Assembly (NCBI GenBank): GCA_036386455.1
Contig: DASVVS010000037.1
Location: 16,821 to 80,820, forward strand
Length of the DNA stretch: 64,000 bases
From: AC-37 sp036386455
GTDB taxonomy: Bacteria > Actinomycetota > Thermoleophilia > Solirubrobacterales > Thermoleophilaceae
Direction: 5' to 3'
Shown: positions 16,013 to 24,880 of the stretch, one piece after another
How positions within the stretch are numbered: position 1 is the stretch's first letter
Layout: every line of letters starts with the position of its first letter
Program-made: the position numbers and the translations under genes
Notes under the pieces: model-generated
What the model saw: the letters and a program-made list of their open reading frames with translations, nothing else
Told to the model about the DNA's origin: nothing
Database searches by the model: none

Positions 16013-17034
16013 CGCGACTCCACACGCCCGTCCCCGGCGTCGGCCCCCTCCCGGACGACGCACTCGTAGAGCCGCATGATCCAGACGGTGACAGGCGGTG
16101 GCTCGATCCGCATGAGGCGGCGGTCCAGCGCCCGGGCCAGCCAGACGATCGGACGTAGGAGCGTCGCCCAGAGGCGCGGCTGTGAGAGCTGTGCGATGAG
16201 GACCTCCTGCGCGACCAGGTGGCTCTGCGAGAGCTCGTTCGAGCGTCGGACGATCGTGAACCGCTCGCCGAGGAAGTTCTCCAACTCCTCGGTCCAGAAC
16301 GGCATTTCCTTTGGCGACGGCCCGAACGGCAGAGCGCCCGCCCAGCGGTTCGCCAGCTGCGTGCGGACCTCTCGTTCGGGGTCACCGACTCTGCGGATGC
16401 CGCGGTGCGCCAGCCCCATCGGGAGCTTCTGCAGCTTCTGCATGAGCCAGAGCACCCTCGACTCGTCGGTGCGACCGTCCGGGAACCACATGGGCTCGAG
16501 CACGACGAGACGGCCGCCGGGACGGAGCAGGTCGGCCGCGGTCGCCAGCGCTTCGCGTATCTCCGCGATGGTCAGGTGGTGCAGGAAGGCGTGCATCACG
16601 ACCAGGTCGAAGCGACGGGTCGAACGCGTGAGGTCCCCGGCATCACCGATCTCAAGCCGCACCCTGTCGCCCAGGCCGAGGTCCTCAGCCGCCGCCTTGG
16701 CACGCGCGATCTGGCTGGGCGAGCTGTCCACGCCCGTCACCGCGGCGGCGCCTGCGCGAGCGAGCTGGAAGGTCAACCAGCCGGTGCCGCAGCCGAGCTC
16801 GAGCACGGAGTGCGATGGGCCGAGGCCGCGAAGGATGTCCCGCAGATACTGGCCGCGCAGGAACTGCTGTACCCAGTCGGTCTGCACCCAGCAGTAACGC
16901 TCTTCCAGGCCACCGTAGACCTCCCACCACTGCTGCTCCGCGCGATCGAGCTGCGGCGTGGTGTCATCGAGGCGCCTCAGCGGGGGGCGATGTTCGACGG
17001 CGTCCTCGACGCGTGGGCTGTATGCGTCGGCCAT
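16009..17034 (-). CDS. Class I SAM-dependent methyltransferase
   Basis: The 341-residue protein has SVLELGCGTGWLTFQLARAG (motif I, about 95-115), VTGVDSSPSQI (motif II), FDLVVMHAFLHHL (motif IV) and LLRPGGRLVVLEP. The ~150 extra C-terminal residues contain a hydrophobic stretch (LRPIVWLARALDRRL) and may bind a lipid-linked acceptor. I choose the ATG at 17034 (MADAYSPRVED) instead of the upstream start at 17151, because a TACATT hexamer sits 10 bases before it. It is the first gene of a two-gene minus operon with the GT2 at 14993. The 213 bases before the next plus-strand gene hold nothing else convincing. Confidence 0.83.
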   Translation of the reverse strand: MADAYSPRVEDAVEHRPPLRRLDDTTPQLDRAEQQWWEVYGGLEERYCWVQTDWVQQFLRGQYLRDILRGLGPSHSVLELGCGTGWLTFQLARAGAAAVTGVDSSPSQIARAKAAAEDLGLGDRVRLEIGDAGDLTRSTRRFDLVVMHAFLHHLTIAEIREALATAADLLRPGGRLVVLEPMWFPDGRTDESRVLWLMQKLQKLPMGLAHRGIRRVGDPEREVRTQLANRWAGALPFGPSPKEMPFWTEELENFLGERFTIVRRSNELSQSHLVAQEVLIAQLSQPRLWATLLRPIVWLARALDRRLMRIEPPPVTVWIMRLYECVVREGADAGDGRVESR

Positions 17035-17234
17035 GGCGCGCAGCAATGTACTCGGATACCGCCCCGTGCACGCCCGCCTCCCAACGTCGAGCAGGGACGG
17101 TGGCAGGTGGTAAGAATGCACCATGGGCGGCCCGCCCCCTTGGACGATCACCCGATCGACAGTCGCCGCCGACGCCCAGACCTACGACGAGCACGCCGTG
17201 TCCAGGCGGGCCCACGGCGTGAGGGCGCGTGACG

Positions 17235-17240
17235 TAGGGT
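17235..17240 (+). promoter_or_regulatory. -10-like TAGGGT before methyltransferase gene
   Basis: TAGGGT is exactly 7 bases upstream of the ATG at 17248, matching the leaderless pattern seen throughout the window. Confidence 0.5.
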
Positions 17241-17247
17241 CCGGCGG

Positions 17248-17958
17248 ATGAGCGATCCGGCCGCACGGCAGTTCTGGAACCAGCGCGCGGAGGCAGACGC
17301 CTTCGTGGCGGTCGACAGCCGACTCGAGTTCGGCAGCCCCGACCTGGAGCGCTTCTGGGCGGGTGGCGAGAAGGATCTCGACCTGCTGCTCGCTGCCGTC
17401 GGAGCCGAGTTGGAGCCCGGCGACGCCGTCGTCGAGATCGGGTGCGGCGTGGGGCGGCTGACGCGCGTCCTCGCGGCGCGCGCGGCTTCGGTGCGTGCGC
17501 TCGACGTGTCGGAGCGGATGCTCGAGCTGGCCCGGGAGCACAATCCCGAGCTACCGAACGTGAGCTGGCTCCTTGGCGACGGGACCTCGCTCGCGGGCGT
17601 TGACGACTCGAGCGCCGACGTCGTCGTCTCCCACGTCGTCTTCCAGCACATCCCCGACCCGGAGATCACGCTCGGGTACGTGCGCGAGATCGGCCGCGTC
17701 CTCCGGCCGGGAGGGTGGGCCGCCTTCCAGGTGTCGAACCATCCGAGCGTCCACCAGCCCCGCGGCCGCGCCGGGCGCGTCCGCGACGCCGTCGGCCGGC
17801 TGCTGCGCCGCGAGCCGTGGCACGACAACCCGTACTGGCTCGGCTCGCACATCGAGATCCCCGCCCTGAGAGCGGCGGCCGCCGACGGCTCGATGGACCT
17901 CGAGGGGCTCGCCGGCGAGGGCACCCAGTACTGCATCGCGCTCACGCGGCGGCGCTAG
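17248..17958 (+). CDS. Class I SAM-dependent methyltransferase (Methyltransf_11 type)
   Basis: The 236-residue enzyme has GDAVVEIGCGVGRLTRVLAA (motif I, about 58-78), VRALDVSERMLELAR (motif II), SADVVVSHVVFQHI (motif IV) and GRVLRPGGWAAFQV. The order and spacing are those of small-molecule or glycan methyltransferases. It is followed after 6 bases by the acyltransferase gene and is probably co-transcribed, so both may decorate the same repeat unit. Confidence 0.88.
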   Translation: MSDPAARQFWNQRAEADAFVAVDSRLEFGSPDLERFWAGGEKDLDLLLAAVGAELEPGDAVVEIGCGVGRLTRVLAARAASVRALDVSERMLELAREHNPELPNVSWLLGDGTSLAGVDDSSADVVVSHVVFQHIPDPEITLGYVREIGRVLRPGGWAAFQVSNHPSVHQPRGRAGRVRDAVGRLLRREPWHDNPYWLGSHIEIPALRAAAADGSMDLEGLAGEGTQYCIALTRRR

Positions 17959-17964
17959 GGCGCG

Positions 17965-18585
17965 ATGCGGCTGCGTCGAGCGCTTCAAGGGGTTGCGGCC
18001 GAGATCGGCTACCGGCGCGGGCCGCGTTGGATGAGCTGGCTGCGCAAGCAGTGGGTGCTCTTCCGGCATCCGCATGCCGACATCCGCTTCGGTCGCGACA
18101 CGTACCTCGGGCCCGGGTTCAGCCTCTTCATCCCGTTCGACGGGACCTTCATCGCGGGCGCACGCTGCGAGTTCCGACGCGATTTCCGCTGTGAGGTCCA
18201 CGGTGACGGCAAGGTCGTGATCGGGAGCGACTGTCACTTCACCTACGGCGTGGTCATCCAGTGCACTACGACGATCGACATCGGCGACCGCTGCATCTTC
18301 GCCCAGGGCGCGACCCTCGTCGACGGGGAGCACCGCTTCCGCGACCTCCAGACGCCGATGCTCGAGCAGGGCTACGACTTCACACCGCTACGGATCGGCA
18401 GCGACGTGTTCGCGACAGCTAAGAACACGATCATGGCCGACATTGGCGAGCGTGCCGTCGTGGGCGCGAACGCGGTCGTGACGAAGCCGATCCCCGCGTT
18501 CACGGTGGCCGTCGGCATCCCGGCGCGCCCGATCGAGTACTTCGGTCCGCCAGGGCAGGAACCGGCCGAGCTCAGCGGCGGGTGA
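17965..18585 (+). CDS. Hexapeptide-repeat acyltransferase (LbH fold)
   Basis: The 206-residue protein has imperfect hexapeptide turns from about 85 to 185 (VVIGSDCHFTYGVVI, IDIGDRCIFAQGATLVDG, IGERAVVGANAVVTKPIPAF, VAVGIPARPIEYF), forming a left-handed beta helix. This matches the maltose/galactoside acetyltransferase and WcaF-like family that O-acetylates sugars using acetyl-CoA. The His in DGEHRF is a candidate catalytic residue. It lies in a small plus-strand group with a methyltransferase upstream and a membrane protein downstream. Confidence 0.88.
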   Translation: MRLRRALQGVAAEIGYRRGPRWMSWLRKQWVLFRHPHADIRFGRDTYLGPGFSLFIPFDGTFIAGARCEFRRDFRCEVHGDGKVVIGSDCHFTYGVVIQCTTTIDIGDRCIFAQGATLVDGEHRFRDLQTPMLEQGYDFTPLRIGSDVFATAKNTIMADIGERAVVGANAVVTKPIPAFTVAVGIPARPIEYFGPPGQEPAELSGG

Positions 18586-18604
18586 GCCGGCGGAGACCGC
18601 GATC

Positions 18605-20653
18605 GTGAGCGGGGGCGCGTACATGGCGGGGCTGCTGTTCTTCGCCGGGACCTGGGGGAGCGCTGCTGTCGTGGCCGTCGTGCTGCGGCGATCCTGGCTT
18701 GGCCACCTCCGGGGAGGTGCGGCCGTCCTCGCGGCGGCGACGCTGTTCCTCGCCGCGCTGGTGGCCGTGCACCTGATCCCGGGCGTCCTCGGGCTGCTGC
18801 ACCGCGGATGGGTCCTGGCTCTCGCGATGCTGATGGCCGGGACGGCCCTGTATCTCCTGCGGCTGCGCGGTCCCGGCGAGGCGGACCGCGCAAGCGACAC
18901 GGAGGAGCGCGACTGGCGGTTGCTGGTGCTCCCCGGGGCCCTGGCCATCGGCGTCGCCGCCTGGGCGCTCGTGCTCGCATGGAACGGCCGGTCCACGCTC
19001 GTGGCGCCCGTGACCAGCGTCGATCTCCTCACCTTCGACCTGCCGCTCATCGGCCGCTGGATCCAGACGCACTCGATCTGGGTCGCCGGGGATCTCTTTC
19101 CGCTGCAGGCACACGCGGCATATCCCCACAACGGAGAGCTCGTTCGTCTCGCCGCGGTTCTCCCGTGGCGCAGCGCGTTCCTGTTGCCGGTGCTCGCGTG
19201 GCCGATCTGGGGGCTGGGAGCTTTCGCGGTGCACGTGCTCGCGCGCGAGCTCGGCGCGAAGGCGTGGAGCGCGACCCTCCTGGCCGCCGCATACGCAGCG
19301 ACGCCGCTGATCCTCATCACCACGGCGGCCGACAACGTGTCCGATCCCCTGATGTGGGCGATGCTCACAGTGGGCGCGCTGTTCCTCGTGCGCCACGTGC
19401 GGAGGCCCCGCAGGGCCGAGCTGGTCGTGGCCGGCATCGCCCTCGGCCTGGCCTTCGGGTCGAAGTGGTACGCGCTCACCTGCGTGCCGATCCTCGTCGC
19501 GGTCTGGCTGATGGCGAAGTGGCGCGTACGCGAGGGCGGGCAGACGATCCTCGGGGTTGCGCGCGACGGTGCGGTGCTCGTCGCGACGATCGCCGCCGCC
19601 GGCGGCTTCTGGCTCGTCCGCAACCTGGTCGAGTACGGCAACCCGCTGTTCCCGCACGAGCTGTCGCTGGGTCCGCTCCACCTGTTCAGTGGCCCGGAGG
19701 ACACGGTCGGCGACGCCTACGGCTTCTCGGTCGCCCACTACATCGGGGACTGGAGCGTCTGGCGCGAGCACCTGCTTCCCCAGTACAACGACGTCCTGCG
19801 GGCGCCCGGTGTCGTGCTGCTCGCCGGCATCACGCTGACGGCCGTGCTCGGCGCGTGGCGCGCGCGAGGGCGCGCCACCTACATGGCGCTCACCGCGGTC
19901 CTCCTCGTGCTGGCCTACCTCGTGACGCCCCAGACGGCGTTCGGCCCCGAAGGGGCGCCGGTGTTCGGCGGGGTGAACGCCCGCTACGCGACGCCCGCGC
20001 TGCTGCTGGGCGCCGCCGCCATCGCGGCCGGGCTCGCGCGCGTCGACCGGCGCCTGTGGATTCCCGCGCAGCTCCTCGTCGTCGTGGCGGTTGTCGACGG
20101 CGCCCGGTCCCCACTCGACGTGTATCTGCCCAAGTTCCTGGGCGCCGCCGCACTTGTCGCCGCCGCGGCCTTCGTCCTCTGGCGTGTGCGCCCGTCCCGC
20201 CGCACCCTCGCCGTCGGCGCCGTGACCGTCCTCGTGCTCGCCGCGGTGGCCGGCTTCGCCCAGCAGAAGCGCTTCGACGACGAGGGCTTCACCGGGGACG
20301 ACCCCGCCATCGACTGGATCTTGAGCAACACCGGCGAGCCGCACCGCATCGGAATGACCGGTAGCTGGCCCGTCGACGCGCCACCTTCCTCCGCCCTCTT
20401 CGGACCCCGCTTCGAGAACCACGTCCGCTACGTCGGGCGCGAGGACCGCGGCCTGATGCGCCATCACGCCACCTACGCCGACTGGCGCCGCGCGGTGCGA
20501 AACGCCGACCTCGATCTCCTGCTCGTCGGGCGCGTTCCTCAGCCGTTCTCGCCGAGTCCCGAGGCCGCCTGGGCCGCCCGGGCCGGCTTCCCCGCGGTCG
20601 CCACGAGCCCAAGATTTGCCGTGTACCGGTTGGGACGAGCCGATCAGGACTGA
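18605..20653 (+). CDS. Large multi-spanning membrane protein, GT-C-like
   Basis: The 682-residue protein starts at GTG and has 12 or more hydrophobic segments with a short soluble C-terminal part (about 560-682). The long first loop contains VTSVDLLTFDLPLIGRWIQT and AHAAYPHNGELVRL. Acidic residues in an extracytoplasmic loop are a feature of GT-C transferases using polyprenyl-phosphate sugars. No family could be assigned with certainty. Its 3' end overlaps the start of the following GT2 gene by 38 bases, so the two are likely translated together. It could equally be a polymerase-like or transport protein. Confidence 0.75.
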   Translation: MSGGAYMAGLLFFAGTWGSAAVVAVVLRRSWLGHLRGGAAVLAAATLFLAALVAVHLIPGVLGLLHRGWVLALAMLMAGTALYLLRLRGPGEADRASDTEERDWRLLVLPGALAIGVAAWALVLAWNGRSTLVAPVTSVDLLTFDLPLIGRWIQTHSIWVAGDLFPLQAHAAYPHNGELVRLAAVLPWRSAFLLPVLAWPIWGLGAFAVHVLARELGAKAWSATLLAAAYAATPLILITTAADNVSDPLMWAMLTVGALFLVRHVRRPRRAELVVAGIALGLAFGSKWYALTCVPILVAVWLMAKWRVREGGQTILGVARDGAVLVATIAAAGGFWLVRNLVEYGNPLFPHELSLGPLHLFSGPEDTVGDAYGFSVAHYIGDWSVWREHLLPQYNDVLRAPGVVLLAGITLTAVLGAWRARGRATYMALTAVLLVLAYLVTPQTAFGPEGAPVFGGVNARYATPALLLGAAAIAAGLARVDRRLWIPAQLLVVVAVVDGARSPLDVYLPKFLGAAALVAAAAFVLWRVRPSRRTLAVGAVTVLVLAAVAGFAQQKRFDDEGFTGDDPAIDWILSNTGEPHRIGMTGSWPVDAPPSSALFGPRFENHVRYVGREDRGLMRHHATYADWRRAVRNADLDLLLVGRVPQPFSPSPEAAWAARAGFPAVATSPRFAVYRLGRADQD

Positions 20654-21602
20654 ACGGATAGCCGTCGCCGTCGTCTCCTGGAACACGCGCGAGCTGCTGG
20701 AGCGATGCCTGCGCTCGTTCGAGCCCGAGCACGAGCGCGGCACGGTCGAGGTGTGGGTCGTGGACAACGGCTCGAGCGACGGCTCGCCCGACATGGTCCG
20801 CGAGCGCTTCCCGTGGGTGCACCTGGTCGCAGGTGAGGAGAACCTGGGCTTCGGCAAGGCGGTGAACGTCGTGGCGGACCGGACGTCCACTCCGTGGATC
20901 GCGCCCGCCAATGCCGACGTCGCGGTGCGGCCCGGCGCGCTCGACATGCTGCTCGAGGCCGCCAGGCGCGATCCGCGCGCCGGCGCGATCGCGCCGCGGC
21001 TTGTGCTGCCGGAGGGCAACACCCAGCACTCGGTCTACGCCTTCCCGTCCATCCCGTTCACGCTCGTGCTGCAGACCGATGCGTTCAAGCTCTGGCGCGG
21101 CCTCGGCGACCGGATGGCCTTCCCCGGCTACTGGGACACCGAGCGCGCCCGCCGGGTCCCGTGGGCGGTCGGCGCGTTCCTGATCGTGCGCCGCGAGGCC
21201 TGGAACGAGGTCGGCGGCTTCGACGAGCGACAGTGGATGTACGCGGAGGACCTCGACCTCGGCTGGCGGCTGCGCCAGGCCGGTTGGTTCACGCGTTACG
21301 AGCCGCGCGCGGTCGTCGACCACTACGAGAAGGCGTCCACGACGCAGGCGTGGGGGAGGGAGGTGGCGCCGGTGTGGCAGCGCAGCACGTACGGCTTCAT
21401 GGCGCGCCGCTACGGCATGCCGCGCACGTGGACGATCGCGCTGATCAGCCTGGTCGGCCAGGCGGTTCGCTGGGCGGCGGTCATGCCGAGGGCGCGGCGT
21501 GAGCCCGAGGAGCACGGCGAGTACCACGCGGCCCTGGGCCGCTGGGTACTGGTGCACGCACGCGCGTTGCGCTCCCGCAGGGAGCTGGAGAGCTGGCGAT
21601 GA
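20616..21602 (+). CDS. Family 2 glycosyltransferase (rhamnosyltransferase-like)
   Basis: The 328-residue protein contains ERIAVAVVSWNTRELLERCL, VEVWVVDNGSSDGSPDMVRE, ENLGFGKAVN, the ANADV metal-type motif and EDLDLGWRLRQAG. This set is typical of dTDP-rhamnosyl-transferase-like GT2 enzymes. The only possible in-frame initiator before the conserved core is the TTG at 20616, which lies inside the preceding gene; no ATG or GTG is available. The 3' end faces the methyltransferase gene at 21610 with 7 bases between stops. Confidence 0.85.
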   Translation: MPCTGWDEPIRTERIAVAVVSWNTRELLERCLRSFEPEHERGTVEVWVVDNGSSDGSPDMVRERFPWVHLVAGEENLGFGKAVNVVADRTSTPWIAPANADVAVRPGALDMLLEAARRDPRAGAIAPRLVLPEGNTQHSVYAFPSIPFTLVLQTDAFKLWRGLGDRMAFPGYWDTERARRVPWAVGAFLIVRREAWNEVGGFDERQWMYAEDLDLGWRLRQAGWFTRYEPRAVVDHYEKASTTQAWGREVAPVWQRSTYGFMARRYGMPRTWTIALISLVGQAVRWAAVMPRARREPEEHGEYHAALGRWVLVHARALRSRRELESWR

Positions 21603-21609
21603 GGAGGAG

Positions 21610-22596
21610 CTAGGCGCGCTTGCGGAACACGAGGAACTGCGCGGAGGCCCCGTGCGCGACGTGCGCGCTGCGCTGCCACTCCCAGCGCGGCAGCGTCTCC
21701 TGCACGAGCCGGCTCGCGGGGCGCGCGACCGGCCGCGCGGCGAGCGCCGCCGCGGCGGCCGCGCGGCGGGCCGGGCTCGGGTCCCCGGCCGCGATCGCCC
21801 GCATCCGCTCGGGCGGTTGGAGCCCCGCCCACACGAGCGCCGCGATTCCCGTGAACGCCACGCGCGCGGCGGCCAGCACCCCGGCGGCCGCGGGGGTGCG
21901 CCCGCGGCTCGGGTCGAAGAGCGCTCTGACCGTGCCCGGAATGGCCGTGATGTAGCCGACGGCGGCGAGTCGCCGCGCGTAGAGCTCGCCGGCGAGCTCG
22001 CAGCCGTTCTCGGCGAAGGCGGCGGCGAGCTGCGCGCTCGTGAGCCGCCGCAGGTGCCCCGGATCGTCGTAGAAGAGCCGCGGCTCGCCGGTCGAGGAGG
22101 GCTCCAGCGCGCCCGCGACCAGCCGGGCGGCCAGGTTCTCGACCGACCCCGCGTTGGCGCACGGCATGATCGCGACCACGTAGCCGCCGGGCCGCGCGAG
22201 CCGCGCCATGTCGCCCACCGTCTCGGACAGGTCGATCACGTGCTCGATCACGTGATACGAGAAGACGAGGTCCGCCGACTCGTCGGGCAGCGGCGCGCGC
22301 GCGCCGTCGAAGGCGAGGAACTCGGCGCCGGGGTGCTCCAGCCGCGCTCGCTCGACCGCCCTCTCGGAGATCTCGATGCCGGTGATGCGCGCGCCGGGGA
22401 ACGCCTGGCGCAGCGCACCGATCCACGCCCCGCGACCACACCCGTAGTCCACGATCGCCGGCCTCGGCGGCAGCCCGCACGCGGCGAGGGTGTCCGCCAC
22501 GCGCCCCGCCTCCACGTCGCCGTGCCCGGACATGTAGTCGCCCTCGTAGCGCTCGTCGTAGAACGCTTCGAAGCTGTCGAGATCTATGCTCGACAT
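21610..22596 (-). CDS. Class I SAM-dependent methyltransferase
   Basis: The 328-residue protein carries PAIVDYGCGRGAWIGALRQA (motif I, about 45-65), ITGIEISERAVERAR, SADLVFSYHVIEHVIDL and LARPGGYVVAIMPCANAGS, so the methyltransferase assignment is secure. The HVIEH motif is common in glycan and quinone methyltransferases. A 120-residue C-terminal extension rich in Ala/Arg is not recognised. It is 16 bases downstream of glf on the same strand, suggesting methylation of a galactofuranose-containing unit (inference). Confidence 0.86.
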   Translation of the reverse strand: MSSIDLDSFEAFYDERYEGDYMSGHGDVEAGRVADTLAACGLPPRPAIVDYGCGRGAWIGALRQAFPGARITGIEISERAVERARLEHPGAEFLAFDGARAPLPDESADLVFSYHVIEHVIDLSETVGDMARLARPGGYVVAIMPCANAGSVENLAARLVAGALEPSSTGEPRLFYDDPGHLRRLTSAQLAAAFAENGCELAGELYARRLAAVGYITAIPGTVRALFDPSRGRTPAAAGVLAAARVAFTGIAALVWAGLQPPERMRAIAAGDPSPARRAAAAAALAARPVARPASRLVQETLPRWEWQRSAHVAHGASAQFLVFRKRA

Positions 22597-22612
22597 GAGC
22601 TCGCCGTGCGCG

Positions 22613-23746
22613 TCAGACGGCGGTGTTCACGCGACCGGAGTCGCGCAGCTTCTCGAACGTCGACAGCGCCTGGCCGACCACCTGGTCCATGTCCAGGTAC
22701 TGGTAGCGGGCGAGCCGGCCCACGAAGGTCACGTTCGGCAGCTCGTCCGTGAGCGCGGCGTAGCGCTTGTAGAGCGCCCGGGTCTCGTCGTTCGGGATCG
22801 GGTAGTACGGGTCCCCCTCGCTGCGCGGGTACTCGTACGCGATGGTCGACGACGTGTGCGGCTGCCCGGTCATGTAGCGGAACTCGGTCGTTCGGGTGTA
22901 CGGCACTTCCTCGGTCGGGAAGTTGATCGAGGCCGCGGGCTGCACGAGCCCGCCGTCCGGCGTCGGCTCGTTCACCAGCTCGAACTCGAGGCTGCGGTAG
23001 GGCAGCGGCCCGAAGCGGAAGTCGAAGTAGCGGTCGACCGGCCCCGTGTAGACGAGGTGGTCGTAGCCGAACCTCTCGCCCTCCTCGTGGAAGTCGATGC
23101 CCAGCCGCACCTCGATGCGCGGGTGGTCGAGCATCCGCTCGAACATCGCCGTGTAGCCGTCGGCCGGCATCTTCTGGTGCCAGTTCGTGAAGTAGCGGTC
23201 GTCGGTGTTCGTGCGCGTGGGGATGCGCGCGCACACCGAGGCGTGAAGCTCCGACGGGTCGCGCTGCCACTGCTTGCGCGTGTAGCCGCGGAAGAACTTC
23301 TCGTAGAGGTCGCGGCCGACCTTCGAGACGACCGAGTCCTCGCTGTTGCGCACGTACTCGATCGGCTCGGCGCGCTCGGCGTAGAAGGCCTCGCACTCCT
23401 CGTCGGTCTGGAGGTCCAGCCCGTAGAGCATGTTGATCGTGGTGCGGTTGATCGGGATCGGCAGGAGCTGCTCGCCGACCTTCGACACCACCCGGTGCTC
23501 GTACGGGCGCCAGTCGGTGAAGCGCGACAGGTAGTCGACGACGTGCGCGGCGTTCGTGTGGAAGATGTGCGGCCCGTACCTGTGGACGAGGACGCCGTGC
23601 TCGTCCACGTAGTCGTACGCGTTTCCGGCGATGTGGTCGCGCTTGTCGATCACGAGCACCGCGTGGCCGCACTCGGTCGCGAGGCGCTCGGCGAGGATGG
23701 TGCCGGCGTATCCGGCGCCGACTACGAGTGTGTCGAAGCGTTCCAT
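22613..23746 (-). CDS. glf: UDP-galactopyranose mutase
   Basis: The 377-residue flavoprotein has the FAD-binding FDTLVVGAGYAGTILAERLA at the N-terminus, then GNAYDYVDEHG, RYGPHIFHTN, FRGYTRKQW (conserved in Glf) and VYTGPVDRYFDFRFG, with the C-terminal VGRLARYQYLDMDQVVGQAL. It converts UDP-galactopyranose to UDP-galactofuranose, the donor for galactan synthesis. The length is normal (360-400). I use the ATG at 23746, since Glf proteins start within a few residues of the dinucleotide fold; the ATG at 23761 is a possible alternative. It forms an operon with the methyltransferase gene at 21610. Confidence 0.96.
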   Translation of the reverse strand: MERFDTLVVGAGYAGTILAERLATECGHAVLVIDKRDHIAGNAYDYVDEHGVLVHRYGPHIFHTNAAHVVDYLSRFTDWRPYEHRVVSKVGEQLLPIPINRTTINMLYGLDLQTDEECEAFYAERAEPIEYVRNSEDSVVSKVGRDLYEKFFRGYTRKQWQRDPSELHASVCARIPTRTNTDDRYFTNWHQKMPADGYTAMFERMLDHPRIEVRLGIDFHEEGERFGYDHLVYTGPVDRYFDFRFGPLPYRSLEFELVNEPTPDGGLVQPAASINFPTEEVPYTRTTEFRYMTGQPHTSSTIAYEYPRSEGDPYYPIPNDETRALYKRYAALTDELPNVTFVGRLARYQYLDMDQVVGQALSTFEKLRDSGRVNTAV

Positions 23747-23815
23747 TGGGGGCGGAGGCATTCCACCAGATCGGGGATGGCAAACGTAGCGGGGCCCGTG
23801 GCGGCTGCGCGCCGA

Positions 23816-23821
23816 TACATT
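23816..23821 (+). promoter_or_regulatory. -10-like TACATT for the GT2 gene
   Basis: TACATT is followed by exactly 7 bases and the GTG at 23829. The hexamer argues for this GTG rather than the TTG at 23820. Confidence 0.5.
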
Positions 23822-23828
23822 GCCGCGC

Positions 23829-24878
23829 GTGCATCACCCCAGCGTCACGATCGTCTTCCTCGTCTTCAACCGCAAGAAGGAGCTCCGCGAGAGCCTCCAG
23901 CGGATGCTCTCGGAGTCCGACTACGCCGGGGAGGTGGACGCGATCGTGGTCGACAACGCGTCGACCGACGGGTCCGCGGAGATGGTGCGCGACGAGTTCC
24001 CGCAGGTCCGTCTGATCGAGCGCGCGGAGAACGTCGGCGTGAGCGGCTGGAACGACGGCTTCGCGGTCGCGGAGGGCGAGTGGGTCCTCGCGCTCGACGA
24101 CGACTGCTACCTGCCGCCGGACGGGCTGCGCCGCTCGGTCGAGGCCGCCGCCGAGTACGGCGCGGACCTCGTGTCCTACAGCGTTGCCAGCACGCACGAC
24201 CCGGACTACCGCTTCACCGAGAAGTACCGGACCGGCCTCTTCATGTTCTGGGGCTGCGCGGTCCTGATCCGCCGCAGCGCGCTGCAGGAGCTGGTCGGAT
24301 ACGACCCCGAGATCTTCGTGTGGGCGAACGAGCTCGAGTTCATGATCCGCTTCTACGACCGCGGCTACCGCCACCTCCACTTTCCGGAAGTCGTCGCGCA
24401 GCACATGAAGAAGCCGCCCGAGAAGCTGCCGTACGACCAGATCGACTGGCGGCCCTACCGGATCAACGGGCGCCACTGGGGCTACATCGCCGCGAAGCTG
24501 CTCCAGCCCCGCGACGCGGCGGAGGCGCTGATCGCACTCGTGGCCCACGAGTTGCGCGACACGTTCCGTGAGCACCGCTCGGCCATCACGGCGGTCCCCG
24601 GCACGCTGACCGGGTTCGCGCACGGACTCCGCCACCGGGAGCCGGTCCGCAAGCCGGCGCTGTCGCGGTTCTACAGGCGGAACTTCGAGACGTTCGCAAG
24701 CCCGTGGTGGCTGATGCGCCCGGTGCGCGAGCTGATCCGGTCGCTGCCGAGGGAGATCGCGGAGGGGCGCTTCCACCACGACCGCGCGCCCAAGGGACTG
24801 GGGCGGCGGGATGAGTACTACGCCGAGCGCGCCCAGCTGTATCCGGAGGACGAGCCCGCGGTGCTCGATTTCGCCTAG
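23829..24878 (+). CDS. Family 2 glycosyltransferase (galactofuranosyl/rhamnosyl-like)
   Basis: The 349-residue enzyme has SVTIVFLVFNRKKELRESLQ, DAIVVDNASTDGSAEMVRDE, the LALDDDCYLPPDGL metal motif (about 85) and WANELEFMIRFYDRGYRHLH as the acidic acceptor region. A ~130-residue C-terminal part follows. The GTG at 23829 is preferred because of the upstream TACATT. It is divergent to glf, so it could use UDP-galactofuranose, but the sequence alone does not show this. Confidence 0.87.
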   Translation: MHHPSVTIVFLVFNRKKELRESLQRMLSESDYAGEVDAIVVDNASTDGSAEMVRDEFPQVRLIERAENVGVSGWNDGFAVAEGEWVLALDDDCYLPPDGLRRSVEAAAEYGADLVSYSVASTHDPDYRFTEKYRTGLFMFWGCAVLIRRSALQELVGYDPEIFVWANELEFMIRFYDRGYRHLHFPEVVAQHMKKPPEKLPYDQIDWRPYRINGRHWGYIAAKLLQPRDAAEALIALVAHELRDTFREHRSAITAVPGTLTGFAHGLRHREPVRKPALSRFYRRNFETFASPWWLMRPVRELIRSLPREIAEGRFHHDRAPKGLGRRDEYYAERAQLYPEDEPAVLDFA

Positions 24879-24880
24879 CC

